From Achromobacter animicus (GTDB lineage Bacteria; Pseudomonadota; Gammaproteobacteria; Burkholderiales; Burkholderiaceae_B), in the NCBI RefSeq assembly GCF_902859585.1, contig NZ_CADIJM010000006.1:205165-269164 (forward strand): DNA of 64,000 nucleotides, given 5' to 3'. Shown here piece after piece: positions 1 to 8,884 of this stretch (position 1 is its first letter; each line of letters opens with the position of its first letter). Made by a program: the position numbers and the translations under genes. The notes under the pieces are model-generated. The model had not been told where the DNA came from. It did not search any database and saw nothing but the letters and a program-made list of their open reading frames with translations.

Positions 1-683
1 AGGAGGCCGACGGCGCTTTCCTGGACACGGCGCCCAAGGGGCTGTTGCGGGTGAACGCGCAGGGCACGCTGGCCCGGTTCTTCGTGATGCCCGGCCTGCC
101 GGATTTCCTGCAACGCTATCCCGACATCGCCTTGCATCTGGGCGAAGACGACCGGCTGGTGGATCTGGTGCGCGAAGGCGTCGACTGCGTGCTACGCGCC
201 GGCGTGCCGCAGGACTCGACGCTGGCCGGGCGGACGATCGCCCAGATGCCGCAGGTGACGGTCGCCAGCCCTGCCTATCTGTCGCGCCACGGCGTGCCGG
301 ACAGCGTGCAGGTGCTGGAACACCACGTAGCCGTGGATTACGTGTCCAGCGTGACGGGCCGCGCCGTGCCGCTGGATTTTCGGGTGGACGGGCGCATCGT
401 CCAGGTGCGCCCGCGTGCCGTCGTCAGCGTGAGCGGGGCCGAACTCTACACCAGTGCGGCGCTCGCGGGCCTGGGATTGGTGCAGGTCCCGCGCTACCGC
501 GTGGAGCGCGAGCTGGCGGCGGGGCACCTGAAGATCGTGCTGCCCCACGCGCCGCCCGCGCCCATGCCGGTTTCCGTGCTGACGCCGCAGAACCGGCAGG
601 TGCCGGCGCGGGTGCGCGTGTTCACGCAGTGGCTGGCGGGCGTGTTCGCCGCCGCCTTCGATCAGACGATGCCGGTCAGGTAG
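1..683 (+). CDS. LysR-family transcriptional regulator, 3' part only
   Basis: The window opens inside this gene. The frame is open from base 3 to the TAG at 681-683 and encodes about 226 residues. What is visible is the LysR substrate-binding domain, beginning with the usual linker-to-domain sequence (GLLRVNAQGTLARFFVMP) and continuing with PDIALHLG and VDCVLRAG, typical of the first lobe. The N-terminal winged helix-turn-helix lies outside the window, so the true start cannot be given. Its last 22 bases overlap, on the opposite strand, the end of the GntP-like permease gene, a convergent arrangement. Target genes are unknown; the partner may lie upstream of the window. Confidence 0.9.
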   Translation, partial: EADGAFLDTAPKGLLRVNAQGTLARFFVMPGLPDFLQRYPDIALHLGEDDRLVDLVREGVDCVLRAGVPQDSTLAGRTIAQMPQVTVASPAYLSRHGVPDSVQVLEHHVAVDYVSSVTGRAVPLDFRVDGRIVQVRPRAVVSVSGAELYTSAALAGLGLVQVPRYRVERELAAGHLKIVLPHAPPAPMPVSVLTPQNRQVPARVRVFTQWLAGVFAAAFDQTMPVR

Positions 684-2056
684 AAGACGCCGATCACCAG
701 GAACACCGACAGCGTCGATATCAGCGTGATGGCGAAGATGTCGCCATAGGATTGGCGGTGCGTAAGACCCGTGACGGCCAGCAGCGTGATGACCGCGCCG
801 TTGTGCGGCAGCGTGTCCATGCCGCCGCTCGCCATCGCGGCGACCCGGTGCAGCACCTCCATGGGGATGCCCGCCGCCAGCGCGCCGTCGATGAAGGTCT
901 GCGACATTGCGGCCAGCGCGATGCTCATGCCGCCCGAGGCCGAGCCCGTGATGCCGGCCAGCGTCGTTACCGCGACGGCTTCGCCCACCAGCGGATCGGG
1001 AATGGCCTTCAAGGCCTGCGCGACCAGCAGAAAGCCCGGCAGCGCGGCAATGACGCCGCCAAATCCGTATTCGGCCGCGGTGTTCATCGACGCCAGCAGC
1101 GCGCCCGACACGGCGCTCTTGCTGCCTTCGGCAAAGTGCGACTTGATGGCGCGGAACGAGAACAGCAGGATGGTGACGATGCCCGCGATCAGCGCGCCCA
1201 TCACGGCCCACAGCGCCACCTGCTCCTCGGCGTTGACGGGCAGGGGTTTGGCCAGGCCGGGCAGGTCGACTTCGGAACCGGCCGGATACCAGCCCGGGAT
1301 CCAGCGCGTCAGCAGGAAGTTCATGACGCCAACCACCACCAGCGGCAACAGCGCGATCAACGGATGATGATTGCGCTCACCGGTAGGCGCCGCGGGTTCG
1401 TTGCGCAGGTCCGTGCCGTAGGTCTCGCCAGCCGCGGCCGCGCGCTTGCGGCGCCATTCCAGGTAGGCGATGCCGGCGGTCAGCGTGAACGCGGCGCCGA
1501 TGAGACCGAGCCAGGGCGCGGCCCAGGTCGTGGTCTCGAAGAACGTGGTGGGAATGATGTTCTGGATCTGCGGCGTGCCGGGCAGTGCCGTCATGGTGAA
1601 GGTGAAGGCGCCCAGCGCAATCGCGCCGGGCATCAGGCGCTTGGGGATGCCGCCCTGGCGGAACATCTCGGCGGCAAACGGGTAGACCGCGAACACCACC
1701 ACGAACAGCGATACGCCGCCGTACGTCAGCACCGCACACACCAGCACGATGGCCACGATGGCGCGCTCGGCGCCGATCAGCCGCAGCACCGCCTGCACGA
1801 TGGCGCGTGAAAAGCCCGACAGTTCGATGAGCTTGCCGAACACGGCGCCCAAGAGGAACACGGGGAAATAGAGCTTGGCAAAACCGGCCATGCGCTCCAT
1901 GAAGATGCCCGAGAACACGGGCGCCAGCGCTGACGCGTCTGTCAGAAGCACCGCGCCCATGGCTGCGATGGGCGCGCACAGGATGACGCTATAACCTCGA
2001 TACGCCGCCAGCATCAGAAACGCCAGCGCCGCCACCACGATGAACAATCCGGTCAT
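662..2056 (-). CDS. GntP-family (gluconate/organic acid:H+) permease
   Basis: This is a 464-residue, very hydrophobic protein with about 12 predicted membrane segments and no signal peptide. The order of hydrophobic blocks, the early YGGVSLFVVVFAVYPFA stretch and the later TGSASGGMSIAL and GGMDTLPHNGAVIT loops resemble GntP-type permeases, which import sugar acids or small hydroxy acids by proton symport in the inner membrane. The ATG at 2056 has a GGAG ribosome-binding site six bases upstream. It stands alone, converging on the LysR fragment and 60 bases downstream of the NUDIX gene on the same strand. The substrate cannot be told from sequence; gluconate, glycerate or another acid are all possible. 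Confidence 0.8.
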   Translation of the reverse strand: MTGLFIVVAALAFLMLAAYRGYSVILCAPIAAMGAVLLTDASALAPVFSGIFMERMAGFAKLYFPVFLLGAVFGKLIELSGFSRAIVQAVLRLIGAERAIVAIVLVCAVLTYGGVSLFVVVFAVYPFAAEMFRQGGIPKRLMPGAIALGAFTFTMTALPGTPQIQNIIPTTFFETTTWAAPWLGLIGAAFTLTAGIAYLEWRRKRAAAAGETYGTDLRNEPAAPTGERNHHPLIALLPLVVVGVMNFLLTRWIPGWYPAGSEVDLPGLAKPLPVNAEEQVALWAVMGALIAGIVTILLFSFRAIKSHFAEGSKSAVSGALLASMNTAAEYGFGGVIAALPGFLLVAQALKAIPDPLVGEAVAVTTLAGITGSASGGMSIALAAMSQTFIDGALAAGIPMEVLHRVAAMASGGMDTLPHNGAVITLLAVTGLTHRQSYGDIFAITLISTLSVFLVIGVFYLTGIV

Positions 2057-2116
2057 TCGGTACTCCAGGAATGAAGAGACAAGGGGTGTGGGGCTACACC
2101 TTAACGTATCGGGCGT

Positions 2117-2554
2117 TTAGCGCGCTGCCATCAGATCTGCCGCCTTGTGCGCCAGCTCCGCCACGCCGAAGCTCGTGGCCAGCGCGTGGGCATCAAGGTC
2201 AGCCAGGGACACCCAGCGCGCATCGCGGGCATCGTCCCCCGCTACCGGCTCACCGGACACCCAGCGGCACAGCACGGCGATCAGGATGAAGTGGCGGCCC
2301 AGGGCGCCGGTGTCGTCGCGGTCGAAGACGTCGACGGCGTCAAAGACGTGCAGCGGCTCGGCAGTGACGCCGGTCTCTTCCAGCAATTCGCGCGCGGCCG
2401 CGTCAGCCAGCCGTTCGCCCGCGTCGATCTTGCCGCCCGGAAACGCCCAGCGGTCCTGATCGGGCGGGTTGGCGCGGCGCACCAGCAGCACGTGGCCGTC
2501 GCGCACGACGGCGGCGATGGTGGCAGCGATGGGGCGCGGGGCGGGGGTGGTCAT
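2117..2554 (-). CDS. NUDIX hydrolase
   Basis: The 145-residue product is a single NUDIX domain. The full Nudix box is present around residues 40-62: GGKIDAGERL followed by RELLEETG, matching GX5EX7REUXEEXGU with all metal-binding glutamates. The family hydrolyses nucleoside diphosphates linked to another moiety. The short length, the PDQDRWAFPGGKI context and the cytosolic character suggest an ADP-ribose or (deoxy)nucleotide pyrophosphatase of the ADP-ribose/MutT type, but the substrate is not resolved. The ATG at 2554 is preceded by GGAG with six-base spacing. It may share a transcript with the GntP gene downstream. Confidence 0.88.
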   Translation of the reverse strand: MTTPAPRPIAATIAAVVRDGHVLLVRRANPPDQDRWAFPGGKIDAGERLADAAARELLEETGVTAEPLHVFDAVDVFDRDDTGALGRHFILIAVLCRWVSGEPVAGDDARDARWVSLADLDAHALATSFGVAELAHKAADLMAAR

Positions 2555-2604
2555 GCGGATCTCCAGCGGCAGTCAGACGTCCGGCAAGGATACGCCCCGT
2601 CCGT

Positions 2605-3843
2605 TCATACCTCTTCGATGCGTCGCTTGGGCGCGAACGGCGTGCCCAGATCGAGCAGTGCGTAGATGCGTTCGGTGATGCGCTGGCGCCGCGTCGGCCT
2701 GCCCATGCGCCACCGCATGTCCAGCCATAAAAGCGGGAGTGCAAAGCAAAGCCATACCAGCAGGAACATCCCAAGAATGAACAGCGAAAGTTCCGGAAAA
2801 TCGCCCTGAAAAGCTTCGGCGTCGATGAACCAGGTCAGGCCAATGAGGAACAGCCAGACCGCAAGCATCAACCCGCCGATGGCCTTGAGCAGCGGCGCGC
2901 GCTGGTTCATGCCGACGCCGACCGGCGTGTCCCTGCCGGGAAAGGCGCGGAATCGCAGATGACACATATAGGTGCGCCCGTCCTCAAGGTTGCGCAGGGC
3001 ATACACCGCGTGCGGCTCGTCTGGCGCCGGTTGGGCATTGACGGCCATCTCGACGTAGTCGTCCTGCGCCAGGAACGGCTGCCAGCTTCCCAGTGATTCA
3101 TCGACCGTCATCAGGAACTGCCGGCCCTGAACCGAAAAGCGATAGTGGCCGTAAGTCGGGCCCTTATGCACATGCCGCGTTTCATGCGTGATGCCGTCCA
3201 GCTGCCCGCGGATCAGGAGGAGAGGCGGATCGCCCTCCTGCGTCAGCGCAGCCGGTTCCTGCTGAAGCGGTGAGGGGGCTGGCGCAGCGTTCATGGCCGC
3301 TGGGCGCTTCGCGGGATCGAACAGAGCCTCGCTGGCAAGGATGCGCGGCCGCTCGCGGCGGTTGTGCCAGAGGGCGTGCAAGGCGTTCGCGGCAAGCACC
3401 AGCGCCATCAGCGCGATCACCAGCGCGAGCACCATCATGAACATGCGCGGCAACGTCGAGATCCCGGCCAGCCACGCCGCGCCCAGGGCGGCCACGCCCA
3501 CGGCGCTGCAGATGGCGGCCTCGCGTCCGCTGCGCCGTTGGGCGGTCTGGTAGGTGAGCGGCGCAATGGGTTCGCCTTGCGCGGGCACGGCCCAGCAAAA
3601 GCGGTTCAGGCCATGCTCGGCTTCCAGCACGCCAATGCGCACGGCAGTGCCTTTATTGTGGAAGGCGCGCAGCAGGGCGATGTGCGAGGGGTCCAGCGCG
3701 GAACCCCAGATCGTCTCCGCACCGACCCGCAGGAAGACATCGTTTCGCCGCACCGGCGTTGCGACCCGGATCTGGTCGATGGTTCCCTCGATGATGCGGG
3801 GTGCGCGTTGCGGCATGTTGGAGCGGCCGAGGCAAAGCCGCAA
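2605..3843 (-). CDS. Unrecognised membrane protein with two repeated soluble/membrane modules
   Basis: A protein of up to 412 residues that I cannot place in a family with confidence. It has four clear hydrophobic segments in two pairs (about residues 108-127 and 134-156, then 321-341 and 352-374). Each pair follows a soluble beta-rich stretch: residues 17-90 open with IIEGTIDQIR and residues 208-295 open with LLIRGQLDGIT, so the protein looks like an internal duplication of [soluble domain + two helices]. The start is uncertain: an internal ATG nine codons in (3816) is equally plausible, and neither has a good ribosome-binding site. Proteins of this size in Burkholderiales are sometimes labelled putative type VI effectors; nothing here shows that. 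Confidence 0.65.
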   Translation of the reverse strand: MRLCLGRSNMPQRAPRIIEGTIDQIRVATPVRRNDVFLRVGAETIWGSALDPSHIALLRAFHNKGTAVRIGVLEAEHGLNRFCWAVPAQGEPIAPLTYQTAQRRSGREAAICSAVGVAALGAAWLAGISTLPRMFMMVLALVIALMALVLAANALHALWHNRRERPRILASEALFDPAKRPAAMNAAPAPSPLQQEPAALTQEGDPPLLLIRGQLDGITHETRHVHKGPTYGHYRFSVQGRQFLMTVDESLGSWQPFLAQDDYVEMAVNAQPAPDEPHAVYALRNLEDGRTYMCHLRFRAFPGRDTPVGVGMNQRAPLLKAIGGLMLAVWLFLIGLTWFIDAEAFQGDFPELSLFILGMFLLVWLCFALPLLWLDMRWRMGRPTRRQRITERIYALLDLGTPFAPKRRIEEV

Positions 3844-3960
3844 GGATAACGCGGCGGACGTACTCGGCGGCGGGCGACCCCGCGGCGGGCGTCCCCGCGG
3901 CGGGCGTCTCCCGCCGCCGATGCCATCCGCCGCAGCTCCCGCCGAGGACGCCCCGCCGTA
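3844..3960. repeat. GC-rich 15-bp tandem repeat in an intergenic region
   Basis: Between the stop of the LIV-type binding protein and the start of the membrane protein lie three near-perfect 15-bp units at 3868-3912 (consensus CGGCGGGCGTCCCCG, first unit with A for T). Complementary CCGCCGCC blocks follow, so the transcript could fold into a long GC hairpin. There is no U-run, so it is not a textbook terminator. The repeat length is a multiple of three and leaves all reading frames open, which explains several spurious long frames here. Confidence 0.6.
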
Positions 3961-5232
3961 CTACTTCTTGACCAGCGGGCAGGTCGACCGCGACAGCGGC
4001 ATGAAGGCCTGATCGCCCGGCAGCGTGGCCACCAGTTTGTAGTAGTCCCACGGCCGCTTGGATTCCGACGGCTTCTTGACCTCGAACAGGTACATGTCGT
4101 GCACCATGCGGCCATCTTCGCGGATGCGGCCGTTGGTGGCGAAGAAGTCGTTGATGGGCGTGGCCTTCATCTGCTTCATCACCGCCGTGGGTTCGTCCGT
4201 GCCCGCCGCCTGCACCGCGTTCAGATAGTGCATGACCGACGAATACGTGCCCGCCTGGCTCATGTTGGGCATCTTCTTGAGCTTGTCGTAATAGCGCTGC
4301 GACCACGCGCGGGTCTGGTCGTTCATGTCCCAGTAGAAGGCTTCGGTCAGCGTCAGGCCGGCGGCCGCGTCCAGGCCGATGGCGTGGATGTCGTTGATGT
4401 AGAGCAGCAGGCCCGCCATCTTCTGCCCGCCCTTGGTCAGCCCGAACTCGCTGGCCGCCTTGATGGCGTTGACGGTGTCGCCGCCCGCGTTGGCCAGGCC
4501 CACGATCTGCGCCTTGCTGGCCTGCGCCTGCAGCAGATAAGAGGCGAAGTCGCTGGAGCCGAGCGGGTGGCGCGAGGCGCCCAGCACCGTGCCGCCATTG
4601 GCCTTCACGACGTCGGTGGCCGACGCCTGCAGCGTGTGGCCGAACGCGTAGTCCGCCGTCAGGAAGTACCAGCTCTTGCCGCCTTGCTCCACGGTGGCGC
4701 GTGCAGTGGTGTTGGCGAGCGACCAGGTGTCGTAGGTGTAGTGGACGGAATAGGGAGAGCACAGGTCGTTGGTGATGCGCTCGGTGCCCGGCCCGCTGAA
4801 GACGACAATCTTTTTCTTTTCACGCGCCACTTCCAGCACGGCCAGCGCGGGCGCGGAGCCGGCGACGTCCATGATGGCGTCGACCTTCTGGACGTCGTAC
4901 CACTCGCGCGCCTTGGCGGCGGCGATGTCGGCCTTGTTCTGGTGGTCCACCACCAGCAGGTCCACCTTCTTGCCCAGCACGGTGCCGCCGAAGTCGGCAA
5001 TCGCCATCTCGGCGGCGGTGGCGCTGCCCTTGCCGGTCACGTCGGCATAGACGCCGCTCATGTCCAGGATCAGGCCCAGCCGCACCACGTCGTCGGAGAC
5101 GGCGGGGGCGGGCGTCTGTGCCTGTGCGCTGGCGGCGGCAAGCGCGGCCGCGGCAAAGGCGGTCGTGGCGAACAAGCGAACAATCGTGCTGCGGCACTGC
5201 ATTGAAATCCGGGTCCTGTCGGCATGTCTCAT
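3961..5232 (-). CDS. ABC transporter substrate-binding protein, branched-chain amino acid (LIV) type
   Basis: The product is 423 residues, beginning with a Sec signal peptide (hydrophobic LFATTAFAAAALAAASAQA, cleavage probably after AQA) followed by a mature domain starting VVRLGLILDMSGVYADVTG. That opening is typical of periplasmic-binding-fold type I proteins (LivJ/LivK/Peripla_BP_6). The ATG at 5232 is chosen because GGGAGA lies just upstream. The open frame extends to 5469, but that extension has no signal sequence and overlaps the GntR gene. No LivH/M/G/F permease or ATPase genes are next to it, so it must use a transporter encoded elsewhere. It is the last gene of the leftward cyclase-ligase-GntR run and probably binds the same aromatic or acidic substrate. 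Confidence 0.85.
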   Translation of the reverse strand: MRHADRTRISMQCRSTIVRLFATTAFAAAALAAASAQAQTPAPAVSDDVVRLGLILDMSGVYADVTGKGSATAAEMAIADFGGTVLGKKVDLLVVDHQNKADIAAAKAREWYDVQKVDAIMDVAGSAPALAVLEVAREKKKIVVFSGPGTERITNDLCSPYSVHYTYDTWSLANTTARATVEQGGKSWYFLTADYAFGHTLQASATDVVKANGGTVLGASRHPLGSSDFASYLLQAQASKAQIVGLANAGGDTVNAIKAASEFGLTKGGQKMAGLLLYINDIHAIGLDAAAGLTLTEAFYWDMNDQTRAWSQRYYDKLKKMPNMSQAGTYSSVMHYLNAVQAAGTDEPTAVMKQMKATPINDFFATNGRIREDGRMVHDMYLFEVKKPSESKRPWDYYKLVATLPGDQAFMPLSRSTCPLVKK

Positions 5233-5374
5233 GGTTGTCTCCCTGTATGCCGGATTCTTTTCGGATATGGCGGGCGCGTATGTAGGTTTTGTTTGCTGCT
5301 GCACCCAGTGTGTTCGGACGGCGGCGGTCGTTGATGGGGGGCGGTTTTCTCCTGAGGCAGGTTGGGTGAAACGC

Positions 5375-6118
5375 TCAGCGGCTGGTGAGCAGGTCGAACT
5401 CCATCCGCACCTTGCGGAATGGAAACTCCAGCCGCGCGAAATACACCACGCGGCCGTCGATGCAGGCATAGCGGCGCAGCTCGGCCACCGGGGAAGACAC
5501 GGGTATCTGCAGTGACTCGGCAGACTCCTGGCCCGCTTCGATCACGTTCAGGACCTGGCGGGCTTCAGAGATGCGGGCGCCGTAAAACTGGTCCAGCACC
5601 GGGGCGACGGTGCTTTTCTGAATGCGGGCGCGGTGCTTACGGAAGAGGCCGCTGTCCAGAAAGACCTCGCTGTAGCAGAAGGGGCCGGCATCCGTCGTAT
5701 GAATGCGCCGCAAGTACTGAAAGCTGCCGCTGCGGTCGGCGCCGCACGGCATGCCCAGTGTGTCGGGCAGGGGCGAGTCGGCGCTGGACTCCACCAGCGA
5801 CACCGTGCCGAGCTGGTTGCTCAGTTCGACCGTTTCGGCCCAGGTCTTGGGAATGAGCAGCGTGGGCGTTTCGGGCAGTTCGGCGTTGACGAAGGTGCCG
5901 GAGCCGCGCGAGCGCCGGATCAGGCCGTCTTCTTCCAGCAGGCCGAACGCCTGGCGGATGGTCGCGCGCGAGATGCCGTAGGTCTCCATCAGCGATTCCA
6001 ACGGCGGGATCTGCTGTCCGGGCCGCCACGTCCGGTTCTGGATGTGGCTGCGGAACAGCGCGGCGGCCTGCAGATAAAGCGGCTGGGGACTGCGCGAAAA
6101 AAGCTTGCGGGCGGGCAT
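5375..6118 (-). CDS. GntR-family regulator, HutC/UTRA type
   Basis: A 247-residue regulator. Residues 12-75 form the GntR winged helix-turn-helix (QPLYLQAAALFRSHI, then SLMETYGISRATIRQAFG and LIRRSRGSGTFV). The rest is a UTRA ligand domain ending VVYFARLEFPFRKVRMEFDL, the usual end of HutC-type proteins. The ATG at 6118 begins MPARKLFSRSPQ; an upstream open frame to 6295 runs into the ligase gene and is not needed. The gene sits 14 bases downstream of the ligase stop, in the same direction, so it is probably co-transcribed and autoregulated. The palindrome at 8822-8839 is the obvious candidate operator. Confidence 0.88.
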   Translation of the reverse strand: MPARKLFSRSPQPLYLQAAALFRSHIQNRTWRPGQQIPPLESLMETYGISRATIRQAFGLLEEDGLIRRSRGSGTFVNAELPETPTLLIPKTWAETVELSNQLGTVSLVESSADSPLPDTLGMPCGADRSGSFQYLRRIHTTDAGPFCYSEVFLDSGLFRKHRARIQKSTVAPVLDQFYGARISEARQVLNVIEAGQESAESLQIPVSSPVAELRRYACIDGRVVYFARLEFPFRKVRMEFDLLTSR

Positions 6119-6132
6119 GGCGGGATGAAGGG

Positions 6133-7737
6133 CTATGAAGCGGAAGCCGAGAGCATAGCGTCCGCCATCTCGCGCAGCCGGTGCTTCTGGATCTTGACCG
6201 AGTTGGCGCTCTCCACTGACGGGAAGGCGTCCAGCACGGTAAAGCCCGCCGGCGCCTTGAAACCCGCCATGGCCGCCTTGCACGCCGCGGTCCAACCGGC
6301 CGGGTCCGCCTGCGCGCCTTCCTGCAGCAGCACGAAGGCGTACGGCACGATCTTGCCGTTGCGCGTCGCGCCCACCACCTGGCAGGCCCGCACGCCGGGC
6401 AGGGTCTCGACGACCTGTTCGATCTCCACCGGATTGACCAGGAAGCCGGACAGCCGCAGCGAGTCGCCCATCCGGGTCTGGAACACGAACTGGCGGTCGG
6501 TCAGCGTGTAGCCCAGGTCGCCGGTCTTGAAGTAGCCGTCATCCGTCACGGCCGCGCGGGTCGCGTCCGGGTTGTCCAGGTAGCCCTGCATCAGGCTGGG
6601 CGACAGGATTTCGATTTCGCCGGACTGGCCGTGCGGCAGCACTTGGCCGGACTCGGGATCGCGGGCGCGCACACGGGCGTTGGGGTAGATGAGCGTGCCG
6701 CCGGGCTGGTGGCGGGCCGACACGTCGCCGTCGGCGGGGTCGCGGGGCTGGCCGGCCACCAGCGCAATCAGTTCGCTGGAACCATACAGGCCCGTGAGCG
6801 GCACGCCAGCCACGCGGGCCAGGTCCAGCATGTTGTCCAGCGCGGGGGTGAAGCTGGCGAAGCCGAATAGCTGCACGGACGCAAACGCGCCGGGCGCGGC
6901 GGCGTGCATCATGCCGACCAGCGCCTCGTTGTTGGCGTAGGTATGGGTGACGGCGTGCCGGGCGATGGCCTGCGCGGATTGGGCCGCGTCGAACACAGGG
7001 GCGCAGACGACGGGCACGCCGCGCGCCAGGGCGCCGGCCAATGTCGCAAAACCGAATGCGCCGCAGAACGGCGCGCTGGCCAGCACGCAGGCCCGGTCGT
7101 CGTAGCCGAACGCCCGCGCCACCATCGCGCCGTGGCGCAACAAGGTCTTTTGATCGTGCAGCACGAACTTGGGTTTGGACGTGGTGCCGGATGTGGTGAA
7201 GCACAACACGCCGGCATTGGCTTGCGCGACGGGTGCGGGGTCGGCGCAGGCCAGCAGCGCGTCGTACCGGTGCACCGGTTTGCCGTGAAGCGATGCCGGA
7301 GGAAGTTCGTCGGGTCCGGCCAGCGCGACCGCGCCCTGCAACTGATCCACATCCACTGGCGCGACGCCATCCAGGATGCCCTGGAAGTCGATGCCTTTGA
7401 AGTCGGGCCAGTACACCAGCCAGTCGGCGCGGCCGCGGCCCAGGATGTCGGCCACTTCGACCGAGCGGAAGCGCGTGTTGACGGCCAGCACCAGCGCGCC
7501 CAGATGGGCGCACGCAAGAAAGGATTCGACCCAGGCCGCGCAGTTGGGCAGCCAGACGGCGACGCGGTGCCCGGGCTGCACGCCGATGCGGGCCAGGCCC
7601 GCCGCCAGCGCGAGGCTGCGCGTGCGCAGGTCCGCGAAACTGAGCGGCTGATCACGATCGATGAGCGCAACGGCATCGGGTTGCCGGGCGGCCAGCGCGT
7701 CCAGATGGTCGGAGAAGGTCGAGTACGGCAGGGGCAT
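6133..7737 (-). CDS. AMP-dependent synthetase/ligase (acyl-CoA synthetase family)
   Basis: A 534-residue adenylate-forming enzyme. The P-loop-like A3 motif is visible as FTTSGTTSKPKFVLH near residue 180, followed by GLYGSSELIAL, an A5-type motif, and YFKTGDLGYTLTDRQFVF with GDSLRLSGFLVNPVEIE, the A7/A8 region near residues 400-430. The catalytic lysine region is near the C-terminus (NSVKIQKHRLRE). Such enzymes activate a carboxylic acid with ATP and normally pass it to CoA. The gene starts three bases after the cyclase-family gene stops, so the two are translationally close, suggesting hydrolysis of a cyclic or amide substrate followed by CoA activation. The substrate is not identifiable. Confidence 0.88.
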   Translation of the reverse strand: MPLPYSTFSDHLDALAARQPDAVALIDRDQPLSFADLRTRSLALAAGLARIGVQPGHRVAVWLPNCAAWVESFLACAHLGALVLAVNTRFRSVEVADILGRGRADWLVYWPDFKGIDFQGILDGVAPVDVDQLQGAVALAGPDELPPASLHGKPVHRYDALLACADPAPVAQANAGVLCFTTSGTTSKPKFVLHDQKTLLRHGAMVARAFGYDDRACVLASAPFCGAFGFATLAGALARGVPVVCAPVFDAAQSAQAIARHAVTHTYANNEALVGMMHAAAPGAFASVQLFGFASFTPALDNMLDLARVAGVPLTGLYGSSELIALVAGQPRDPADGDVSARHQPGGTLIYPNARVRARDPESGQVLPHGQSGEIEILSPSLMQGYLDNPDATRAAVTDDGYFKTGDLGYTLTDRQFVFQTRMGDSLRLSGFLVNPVEIEQVVETLPGVRACQVVGATRNGKIVPYAFVLLQEGAQADPAGWTAACKAAMAGFKAPAGFTVLDAFPSVESANSVKIQKHRLREMADAMLSASAS

Positions 7738-7740
7738 GGC

Positions 7741-8781
7741 TTACACCGTGGCGATAGGCGTCACAGGCGAGCCGACCGCGCCGGGCATGCGCAGGGGCGG
7801 CGCGGTCAACAGGAACCGGCTGCGGCCGTTTGCATGGAGCCAGTCGGCCAGGTCCTTCAGGTACCACAGCTCGGCCAGCGGTACGCCCAGCTTGAAGAGG
7901 CAATGGTGGTGCAGCGGCAGGATGGAATGGCCGGGGCCGGATGTGCGCGCCGGATACGATTCGACGGCGTAGTTGTCGGCGCAGATGGCGGCGATGCCGG
8001 AATGCGTGATCCAATCCAGCAGCGCGGGGTCGGCGCCGTCCAACACCGCGCCCGTCTGCTCCAGTTTGTGCGGATCGGGGTGGCCGTTCATGGCCACGAC
8101 GGCTTCCGCGAAACCGGTGCGCAGCACCAGCATGTCGCCGGGCTCGGGCTGGGCGTCCTGCTCGCGCATGGCGGCTTGAAGCTGCGCATGGCCGACGATC
8201 GTGCGGCCCGGGCCAAAGGCACGCGCCAAGTCCACCAGCACGCCGCGGCCCTGCATGCCTTTTTCGGCATAGCGGCTGACGCTGAGCTTGCGCGCATACG
8301 AGCCGCCCGGCGGGCAGCAAGCGGCTTCCGAGTTGTCGGGATCGGCGCCGCCAAACACGTCCACGCCGGCGGCGTAACCGTTGTAATAGACGCGGCGCGC
8401 CTGGCCGTCGCCCTGGATGTCGAACATGGCGCCCACGTGGCACAGGCCGTCCCATTGCGTCGAATACTGCATTGACAGCGTGACCTGATCGTCCGACAGC
8501 ACGTCGATGGCTTCGGGCTGTACCTGCGACATCGCAAAGTTCAGATAGGGTGTGCCTTCGCGGAAGGTGGGCTTTAGCGTGGGCGCGTGGCGGCGCGGAT
8601 TGAGCACGTTGCCGCCGGGCAGATCCAGCGGCAGCGACAGGCAGAAGACCTTGCCGGCACGGACTTCGCGCACCGCCTGCAGCACCTTTTCTTCGGTCAG
8701 CAGGTTCAGGCGGCCCAGTTCGTCATCCGGGCCGAAGTCGCCCCAGGTGGAACCTTCGGGGCGTTGCGTCCAGCGTTTCAT
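7741..8781 (-). CDS. Cyclase-family (kynurenine formamidase-like) hydrolase
   Basis: A 346-residue member of the metal-dependent cyclase/formamidase family (PF04199 type). The expected N-terminal part (WGDFGPDDELGRLNLLT) is present, then the metal/active-site region STQWDGLCHVGAMFD. This resembles the longer subgroup where the metal site reads W-D-x-x-x-H rather than the H-G-T-H-x-D of short formamidases. The ATG at 8781 has AGGAGA about seven bases upstream. It is the first gene of the leftward operon (hydrolase, ligase, GntR, LIV-type binding protein). Members open amides, lactones or related rings; the actual substrate is unknown. Confidence 0.85.
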   Translation of the reverse strand: MKRWTQRPEGSTWGDFGPDDELGRLNLLTEEKVLQAVREVRAGKVFCLSLPLDLPGGNVLNPRRHAPTLKPTFREGTPYLNFAMSQVQPEAIDVLSDDQVTLSMQYSTQWDGLCHVGAMFDIQGDGQARRVYYNGYAAGVDVFGGADPDNSEAACCPPGGSYARKLSVSRYAEKGMQGRGVLVDLARAFGPGRTIVGHAQLQAAMREQDAQPEPGDMLVLRTGFAEAVVAMNGHPDPHKLEQTGAVLDGADPALLDWITHSGIAAICADNYAVESYPARTSGPGHSILPLHHHCLFKLGVPLAELWYLKDLADWLHANGRSRFLLTAPPLRMPGAVGSPVTPIATV

Positions 8782-8816
8782 CTGCTTGTCTCCTGTCGGT
8801 TTTTCATGTTCTTATG

Positions 8817-8845
8817 AATATAGTACGTATTTACGTACTTTAAAA
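8817..8845. promoter_or_regulatory. Palindromic operator between divergent cyclase and Bug genes
   Basis: A perfect 8-bp inverted repeat, AGTACGTA at 8822-8829 and TACGTACT at 8832-8839, is separated by TT. Its core GTATTTAC fits the GT-N-(two A/T)-N-AC pattern of HutC-type GntR operators. On the minus strand it fills the spacer between a possible -35 (TTTAAA) and -10 (TATATT, 8822-8817), so occupancy would block transcription of the cyclase operon. It also lies 45 bases upstream of the Bug gene start. The GntR at 5375-6118 is the likely ligand. Confidence 0.65.
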
Positions 8846-8884
8846 AGAAATCCGCAATCAGCGGGTTCGTTAGGAGACGAGACC

